Source of the DNA: Beroe ovata
Lineage: Eukaryota > Ctenophora > Nuda > Beroida > Beroidae
Direction: 5' to 3'
Length of the DNA: 15,069 nucleotides
Assembly: GCA_946803715.1 (NCBI GenBank)
Contig: CAMPET010000072.1
Span: 151,695-166,763 of the forward strand
The notes under the pieces are model-generated. The model was given only the letters and a program-made list of their open reading frames with translations, made no database searches and had not been told where the DNA came from. Numbering within the stretch: the stretch's first letter is position 1; each line of letters begins with the position of its first letter. This document shows, one piece after another, positions 1 to 7,700 of the stretch. The position numbers were made by a program, and so were the translations under genes.

Positions 1-24
1 ACACACAGACACACACACACACAC
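1..24. repeat. (CA)n microsatellite at window start
   Basis: Almost pure CA dinucleotides with one AGA interruption; probably the point where the assembly broke. Confidence 0.9.
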
Positions 25-186
25 GCGTCCACGGCATAGATCAGCAGGGTGTTTATCGGCTGTGAATTAAGATGGACCTACAATAAACTCACGTTACATG
101 GGGTTAAGTTCTATAATGATACGAGATTGGTGAGTGACAAACTGGGGTGTTAGCCAGCTCTAAAATCAATCCCCGCACGTGTGTAG

Positions 187-234
187 ATTGTACAATGTAC
201 AATGTGTAAAATGTACATCGTACAATGTATATTG
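187..234. repeat. Clustered GTACAATG repeats
   Basis: TACAATG occurs three times within about 40 bases, with near copies such as AAATGTACAT. The first copy forms the palindrome ATTGTACAAT (187-196). Likely simple local duplication. Confidence 0.6.
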
Positions 235-702
235 TTTGCAGCTATATAGTGGTTGTAAGTAGTTGAGCTGATGCCAAATCAGTTCAGCAGCCCGCCAACA
301 ACGACTATAAATTCCTCCCTTAATAACTGAAAATGATCTTATCATCATAGTGCTATGCTATACGAATTTAGCTAGGAAATTATGCTCCAAGACGTTAGCA
401 TTTGGAGAGTTTCAAATCGAAATCTCTTACCCCCAGGAGCAAAGCGTATAAATCACCCCGATTGGTAACAATATTTTATCAAAACAGTGGGACAGACAGA
501 ATTGTACTTAATACTAAATAAATAATACAAATATAACTTATAAGGAGAGGTAATTTTCAAATAAAATATCACTGTACCTCGCCCATAAATTCCAAAAAGT
601 GTTTTTCCATGACGAATTCTTCTTAGCCTAACGATGAAGTTTCGACCGAGTATGAAAAGAACCATGCTATTGATACATAACACGGCTCATCAACTTCAAA
701 AC

Positions 703-772
703 AACACACATACACAGACACACACAGACATACACACAGACACACACACAGACACACACAAACATACACGCA
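703..772. repeat. (CA)n compound microsatellite
   Basis: CA repeats broken by regular CAGA and CATA interruptions. Read on the minus strand it is (TG)n, which in one frame stays open as a Val/Cys/Leu-rich stretch. Confidence 0.9.
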
Positions 773-1174
773 AACAAAGACGAACACACATAGGTAATAG
801 GTATGGGCAGTGCGTAGCGCCACACTTCTAGTCCGTAATTCACAGGTTTGAAAGTACAAATTAGTTGGACTACTCGCTGCTCTCATTTGGAGCTCGTCAT
901 GGAACATCTCCTACTGCAACAGCCAGTAATTTGTGATATTATTCCTACTGAAATTAATACATATTGCAGCAAGTATGTACTCCATGACACACAGTCTACA
1001 AGCTGCTACCATTCGCAGGTAGGTATTGGATAATTTGAGAGCAGGAATTCGATCTATAGCGACACACACAGAGGCACGATACTGCTGCATGAGGATCAAT
1101 TTGCCGGAGTCAAAGGATCAAGGTACTCCCCACCCACAGACATCTCACTATATAGTTAGGTAACTATTAGTTAC

Positions 1175-1220
1175 CTGTGAGTAGTGTTGTACTGGATCAC
1201 GTCCTCACACTCTACACACC
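1175..1220 (-). CDS. Candidate downstream LRP exon
   Basis: A 46-nt open stretch follows a strong acceptor (tcccaaactcacag) and precedes a gtaact donor. In phase 1 it continues the gene as GCVECEDVIQYNTTHR. The two cysteines could start a third EGF-like module, which is expected after the propeller, but the similarity is too slight to prove it. Exit phase is 2. Confidence 0.35.
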
Positions 1221-1405
1221 CTGTGAGTTTGGGAAAAGAATCGTCAGTATATTGGGAAACACGAGTGCTCATGATAGTACCCTGGCAGAATACACGTGGT
1301 ACCCGGGGGATGGGGGATTAAGTTCATTGTTTGTCAGATATATCTCACTTCTCAGTAGAATTTACTGAGTAATGAGTAGGTGTAGAATCTATTTGGTAAT
1401 AGAAT

Positions 1406-1432
1406 CATCGGCAACTAGTTCCGGTGCCGATG
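1406..1432. repeat. Short hairpin
   Basis: CATCGGCA (1406-1413) and TGCCGATG (1425-1432) are perfect inverted arms around an 11-base loop containing the palindrome AACTAGTT. Lies in the candidate intron after propeller blade 6. Confidence 0.6.
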
Positions 1433-1434
1433 CA

Positions 1435-1489
1435 ACAATAAGACAGCAATAAGACAATAATAAGACAACAATAAGACAACAATAAGACT
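1435..1489. repeat. 11-bp tandem repeat, five units
   Basis: Units ACAATAAGACA, GCAATAAGACA, ATAATAAGACA, ACAATAAGACA and ACAATAAGACT run head to tail at 1435-1489, differing by single bases. Directly follows the 1406-1432 hairpin. Confidence 0.9.
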
Positions 1490-1589
1490 CAGAAGTGGTG
1501 TCTAGTTGGTAGTGAATCTACTGAGTAGTCGTAGATTCTATTTGAAAGGAGATTCTCCCAAAATGAACTCAATGAATATATCTATTTAC

Positions 1590-1733
1590 CGTTGTACGTG
1601 GTAACAATCTGGAAATGGTTGATGGGTGTTCTCTGGTAGTACACGGGGGTCACGTGACCCGTTATCCGATCACACTGTGACAACTCGTTACTCCGCGAGT
1701 TGAGGAAGTACACCCAGTGTTGTGATACACCGA
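1590..1733 (-). CDS. LRP exon: beta-propeller blade 6 (VYFLN)
   Basis: Encodes [17 protein letters not shown] and continues to FQIVTTYN, the sixth and closing blade. A long pyrimidine tract (ccccctccctcccc) precedes a cagag acceptor. The second AG (boundary 1733) keeps phase 1 with the previous exon; the first AG (1735) would not. The donor is gtaaat, exit phase 1. Confidence 0.75.
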
Positions 1734-4700
1734 CTCTGTGGGGAGGGAGGGGGCGTGATGGGAATATGGTCGTGATTCGAGAAGGGGAGTTGTGGTGGGG
1801 TGGGTGGTTGCTGCGAAGTGGGTTGAGTGTTGGGTGTGGTTGAGAAGGGGGTTGTGTGTTGGGTGTGGTTGAGAAGGGGGTTGTGGGATGGGTGTGGTTG
1901 AGAAGGGGGAGGGAAGAATCTGTGACTTATGAGTGATGACATGATACTGTGACTTATGAGTGATGACATGATACTGCGGTGTTACACTGATAGCATATTG
2001 AATATCTACTGGTAGGAAACTGTGTTTCTCGATGAGCAACTGAGCTACTCTAGTGAGTAACACAGCTACTCAGTTCACGCAAAGCTGATAAACACACGTG
2101 TTTTGCAATTAGTGACTCATTAGCTGCTAATTGACCAGCTACTCACACGCTAGGTAATGTCATGTTTTGCCGGATTGATCCACCTCCCCCATCATCCCAC
2201 GCAGACAGGTCCTGGTAGATAATCCTACTGGTTAGGATATCTGACATGTACACTCGATCCACCATGTCATCAACCTGAGGTATTGCCATTTATCAGTAGG
2301 AGGTTTTGTCATTGATCAGTGGGGGACGTGTTCAGAGGATGAGAATGAGTGTTTATTCGCAATGGACTTATTAATGGTACTGATACTATGGTTATTGGTA
2401 CTGATAAATCAGATCTCACCGCGATGGAAGCTATGTAGTGATGTCCAGTGATATTTCCAACTTCCTCAAAAGTCGAATCATCATCCAATGAGACACTCCT
2501 GACACTAGGACCAAACTGGAGCCAGTAGAGTCTCCTCTTTTTCTGGCTCAATGCCATCGCATGGACTTTGGTCATTTCCAGCTGGATGAATGTGATAGGC
2601 AAACTGCCAATGTAGTCTCCCATCATTATATTCTGAGGATAGAAGTTCACAGCCCAGGATATATTACTCGCATGATAGGTTCAGAACTACACCAGACCTG
2701 AATGACTGCACTCACACTATTCATTTCTACATTTCGCCACGACAGATCATAGATACCTTGCTGAAGTTATCAGACCAATAGATCCTAGTGTCCCTCACAT
2801 CCACAACCAGAGAAAATGTCTCTATGTCACGATAGAGGACCTATAGCAGGAGAGATGGACACTGCTCAGCATATCATGGCCCAAATTGATATGAACGGGG
2901 GAATCAATTACGTAGTTGATGGGATCTGCCTCCAGATCACTAGTATAGTACCTGAGTTTTGTTGGTCGAAAGATCAAGTTTGACGATCTCTCTGGATTTC
3001 TCGTCGTAGAAAAAGATAAGCCGGAGTCTGTTATCAACTGCGAGTCTCGTTATTTTCCCATCTGTATATGTCAAGAGAACACGTGTCCGGTCACGTGTTG
3101 CTGTGTTACGGTTGTTGCTAAGCAACACAATCCCCTCATCAGTCGCTATGTAGATGTCAGTGATGACCTCACCAGCTGGAATTATTAGATTCATCAATTA
3201 AATGAGCATATCGGGAGAAAGTACATGCACCGACTCGCATATTCGACCAAAAGGATAATGGTTATTACAGAGGTACAATACGAGAACAGCCTGCAACAAA
3301 AGCTATATCAAGATGTGTCCATTACTAACCATTCGGTCTGCAGAAAGTCGAGTCCTCAAGAAGAAAGCCAGGTCTACACTCACATCTATACCCTCCCTTG
3401 TTGTTGATACATACTTGTTCACACACCTCAGGGAAACTGCTGCATTCGTCCACGTCTGAGGAAGACATAATTGAAGATGGGGGGTTGAGTTTGATATGAA
3501 CATGAAGTGAAGATGAATCTAGAGTGCAGTGGTTAAAACCGGATATCGGGTCTTAGCGACATGAGCACATTTATAGCGACTGTAAGTGTAACATTCCTAA
3601 TTCCTATACATTTACAGAAAAAAATGAGTGAATTTTGGAAAATATAAACCGGATTAGGGTGAGGCGCTATGAACTTACATCAGCTGATTACACAGAACGA
3701 TTAGCGGCGGCACCAACCAATACAGGTGACATTGTTGGTATCCAGGGCGTAACCATGGGGACAGAGGCAGGAGTAACCGACAACCTCGTCTCGGCACGTG
3801 TGTGAGCAGTCAGCCACACCAAGAGCACACTCGTTCACTGACAGATATGAGAAGTGGTTACTCTATCGCTTGTCAATGACATGACAATGATCATCACTTG
3901 TCATCATTGAGATCATTGATGACGTCATCAAACCTCCGCATTGGAGTTCGTCTGTTCCATCGTTACAATCCACAACCCTGTCACATTTCTTGTCCATCTC
4001 GATACATTCTCCTGACAACTGACACGTGTATCCAGTACACGTGGTACTACAGTCTGAAAAATATCGTTACCATGGAAACTGTGAATTGGTTACCGTGGTG
4101 GTAAACAAACAGGAGAAAGACTCATACCACTTTCGTCAGACATGTCTAGGCAATCGTTAACCCCGTCACAAACCCATTCTCGCTTGATACAATCACCGTT
4201 CGAACATTCAAATTCGTCACACTCAGTGCCTGGAAGATTCTTATAATTTCACCCCACAGCACAAATGTATAAGTCACATGATTATCCCTTATAAGGAATA
4301 ATGTAGTCACCGATAGCACACATCGCCGCATCCTCATCCTCGCCAGTGACACAGTCATTCTCTTCATCACAGAGCAGGGTAGCGTCGATACACCGTCCGT
4401 TGGAACACTGGAACTCGCTCGACGTACACGGTCTGATTCCTGTAGGAGAGAGGGGATGAACAAGATATGAACAAATTGATGAGCTAAACCACTCACGAGA
4501 TATCCAGAACATAGCATCAGTACTTACGACAATTGCTCTCATCGGACATGTCTCCGCAGTCGTCACGGTTGTTACAATGGACACTGATTGGAACACAGTT
4601 ACCGTTACCACACTCAAACTCGTTCTCTACAGTACAATCTGTAACATAGAGATTTAGAGAGATGAGTTGATGATAGAAGCCAGATAGCAGCCGCGAGACA

Positions 4701-7700
4701 ACAGAAAGTGAGGTTGTAGATAAGTCGCGGTTAAGAAATGAGTGAAAAGGCGACGCACTACACTTTACCACCTTTACTTGCTAATTTACTTGCGTATTCT
4801 CATTTGATTCCCCATTTGTACTTACTGCAGTGTTGCTCGTCTGCGGAGTTCTCACAGTCACGTACACCATTACACCGAGCTCTGATGGACACACAAGACC
4901 ATGCGTCACACTGGAACTGTGATCTACGGTCACACTCCACCGGCTCTGAGATCGGCAGTATCCAATCAATCGATAGTGTGAAGTGAGATTTGTGTTGTGC
5001 GACTATCACTATTTGCTACATCATAAAATGCATGGTTCATGGTTGTTGTAACCATGGTAACGGTAACCATGGTAACGGTCATGTGTCACACTCACCACAA
5101 TCTCTCTCGTCTGATTTGTCCCCACAATCGGCAGTACCATCACATACCCAGGTGCTGTTGATACACAGTCTAGATTCGATACATTGGAACTTGTCGAGCT
5201 CACAGGGTGTTCTATCTGATTGTGTCAGATCACTTAGTTGAGGCGATTTGTATGGAACTAGGCATAGGGAGAGTGAAGAATGGGGATAAAAGAGTGAGAG
5301 AAGTGGAGAGAGTGAGTTAAGAGGAGTAAAGAATAGAGTGGATAAGAGTGAAGATAATTGAAGAAGGTGTGTGAAGAATAATTGAAGAAGAATGAATAAT
5401 GAAGAGAAATGCATAAGATGAGTTCTCACCACAGTCCTCCTCATCCCTGCCGTTGGAACAATGGACTATTCCATCACAAGTCAGTGTGCTGCTGATACAC
5501 GACCCCTCGTGACAGTCAAATTCCGAGACCGGATCACACGGCTGCCCAACTGCTGTGATAGAGAGTCATGAAGTGAAGAGCGGAAATTTCAATCGATATT
5601 ACATCCTCAATAAACACTCATTTCTTACCACACTCATTTTCATCGGACCCATCTCTGCAGTCACTGATTCCGTCACAAACGAATGTCCCCAGGACACAGC
5701 CCCCGTCAGAACATGTAAACTCGTTGGGGAAGCACGGTGGACCTGGGATTATTCAGTAACATGGGATTCTCCTGGGATGAAATAAGGTTCAATTCGGACC
5801 CAGTGATTTTCACTAATGTTCATTTGCACAATTATTCATTTCACCGGAACAGAACGCCTCGTCGCTATTGTCTCCGCAATCATTTTGGGAGTCGCATTCT
5901 TGAGACAGGAGCACACACCGACCATTGGAGCAGGAAAACCCCCTGCACTTATCATATGCTCCTGAAATACACACATGTGTGTAAGACACTCACACGAGTA
6001 TCTACGAACTATCACTGTCACATGTGTGACAGTCAGCTGTCACATGTGACACAGTCAGCTGTCACATGACTCTCACACGTGCGTGTCCCACATACGTGTC
6101 GTGTCATTGCAGGAAGATTCATCAGATAAGTCAGTACAGTCGTGTTCTCCATCACACTTGTAATTCCCGTCAATACACCCGCCAGACTCGCATCGGAATT
6201 CCCCTTCTCCACACGTGTATCCTGCAGGGAGTATAGCGTTAGCACAGTGGATAACACCGCGCGTACGACCGACGCGCATTCCAACCCGCGCGCGACGCGC
6301 GTTTGCCGCGGGAACAAGGACGATTTCCATTTATTCCTACTGAATAAAGGCTCGCGCATTCCAGTCAGTAGGACACTGTCCTCAAAATGTGCCCACAGTC
6401 CGAGCAATGTCACGAATGCGGACTATGTCACAAATCAAAACAGTAAGATTTGGCTGTAATATTTTGTTGAAATATTTGCTGTAATATTTTGTTTTTTGGA
6501 CAGCTTTATTATCACAACGAATACAAAAAGAGGGCGTCGGCGGAGCAGTCGAAAGCCGAGATTTCTTTGTAATCTCCCACAGCCACGAAAGCGAAGGTTG
6601 AAAAAAGATGAACACAGTAGTAATAAGTCTTCATCGCAGTCTTTATAACCTCATTCACAGGCAATCATGGGATAACATTGCATAGAGGACATTTGGCAAG
6701 ATCCCAACTGCACCATCTTGACGGCTATTTACCGGTAATACGTTATGTTGGTTCTATAATATGTGGCTAAATCCTGGAATATGCTGGCCCGGTGCCAGCA
6801 TATAATCATACATATGCCTTGGAGCAATATTTTGACAGATTTCTCCCATTATACCATCTCAGGAGACAGTCGTATGTGAGTGATGGAGATTACCTCAGCG
6901 TCACGAGACTCTGCTGCCCACAACTGTTTGACCAGCTAGCTGCACGAGGGAAGTAGTACTGCCAGTTGCTCACACAGCTGCTCACACAGTTGCTCGCTCA
7001 CAATGGGTCACTAATTATACCAATATACTCGCATACTGTCCCCCCACAAAGCATGTGAAACAGACTGTGAATGATGCAAGTCTGTATGCGAGTGTTCTTT
7101 ATCAAACCGCTCAGTATGTTAGACTCTTAGTGAAACATGCTAATCACTGTGATTATACAAAACCAAGAGACGATAGTATGATGGGTATGGTTGAATGGGG
7201 CAGTGGTTCATATAGCAAACATGATGCGCAGAACTCAACAAATTGCACGTGTGATTTATTGCAGAACTTGTTACGCAATGCACTAGCTCGACATAGGGCG
7301 GAATTGTCTACGCTTCAATGCTGAGATCAAAGTTGAAAGTGTTATAACCGAGTGGGGGAACCACCAGGGTTCCTAACATCAAGGGTTATTAAGCTAGGAA
7401 AAAATCAGCGTAGTAATCCAAAAGAGATAGATATGTCGGATCAGGGGGTATTCATTCAAACTGAGGCAAATAACTGCGAGAGCAGATCAGAGAATCCCCA
7501 GTTTCCTGTTTCATTCCCATTTCACATTCCCTTTTCACATATACCTACCCCTGACAACAAGGTTTGACTAACAGTGTGAGGGGCACTAACCACACTGTTG
7601 TTCATCACTCCAATCGGCACAGTCGGGAGTCGTGTCACATCTGAAGAAGTGAGGGATACATATTCCATCGTCACACTGCCACTCAGACTCGTCACACTCT

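Larger units (their letters stand above)
25..1174. other. Presumed LRP 3' region, no certain gene
   Basis: No exon can be proven here. The stretch should hold the receptor's remaining exons and 3' UTR if the gene ends inside the window. It contains a GTACAATG repeat cluster (187-234) and a long CA tract (703-772). On the minus strand a short open piece after cgttag (about 590-635) would add basic residues RLRRIRHGKTLFGIYG in the right phase after the candidate exon at 1175-1220. No polyA signal on the minus strand was found. Confidence 0.5.
6222..7590. other. Longest LRP intron (1369 bp)
   Basis: No exon was found on either strand. It holds a CpG-rich patch (about 6244-6312), an inverted repeat (6335-6373), a 16-bp direct repeat, a 10-bp-arm hairpin (6779-6803) and a 12-bp tandem repeat (6967-6990). 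Two plus-strand open stretches (7055-7324, 7352-7567) lack a convincing start or known motifs. It is far larger than the other introns, which suggests insertion. Confidence 0.6.

Noticed and set aside
590-640. Basic minus-strand segment (RLRRIRHGKTLFGIYG) as receptor cytoplasmic tail
   Set aside because: Phases fit the tentative exon at 1175-1220, but there is no transmembrane exon before it and no NPxY motif; the evidence is too thin for a feature.
623-907. Minus-strand open stretch across the (CA)n tract
   Set aside because: As a gene it is explained by the microsatellite reading as Val/Cys/Leu; kept only as a speculative finding.
1662-2063. 133-residue minus-strand open frame rich in Pro, Thr and Ser, like a mucin or O-linked sugar domain
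   Set aside because: It runs through the 29-bp and 27-bp intronic repeats, ignores good splice sites, and splicing it out (1988 to 1733) gives a proper sixth propeller blade.
2660-2756. Apparent frameshift in the propeller between YWSDNFSK and [10 protein letters not shown]
   Set aside because: Donor AAG|gtatct and acceptor tcctcag at 2633 remove the region and give the normal 43-residue blade spacing, so no frameshift is needed.
6235-6320. tRNA-like A-box word TAGCACAGTGG suggesting a tRNA or tRNA-derived SINE
   Set aside because: No matching B box, no cloverleaf pairing and no acceptor stem could be found.
7055-7324. 89-codon open stretch on the plus strand
   Set aside because: It has no ATG start, no recognisable domain, and lies inside a receptor intron on the opposite strand.
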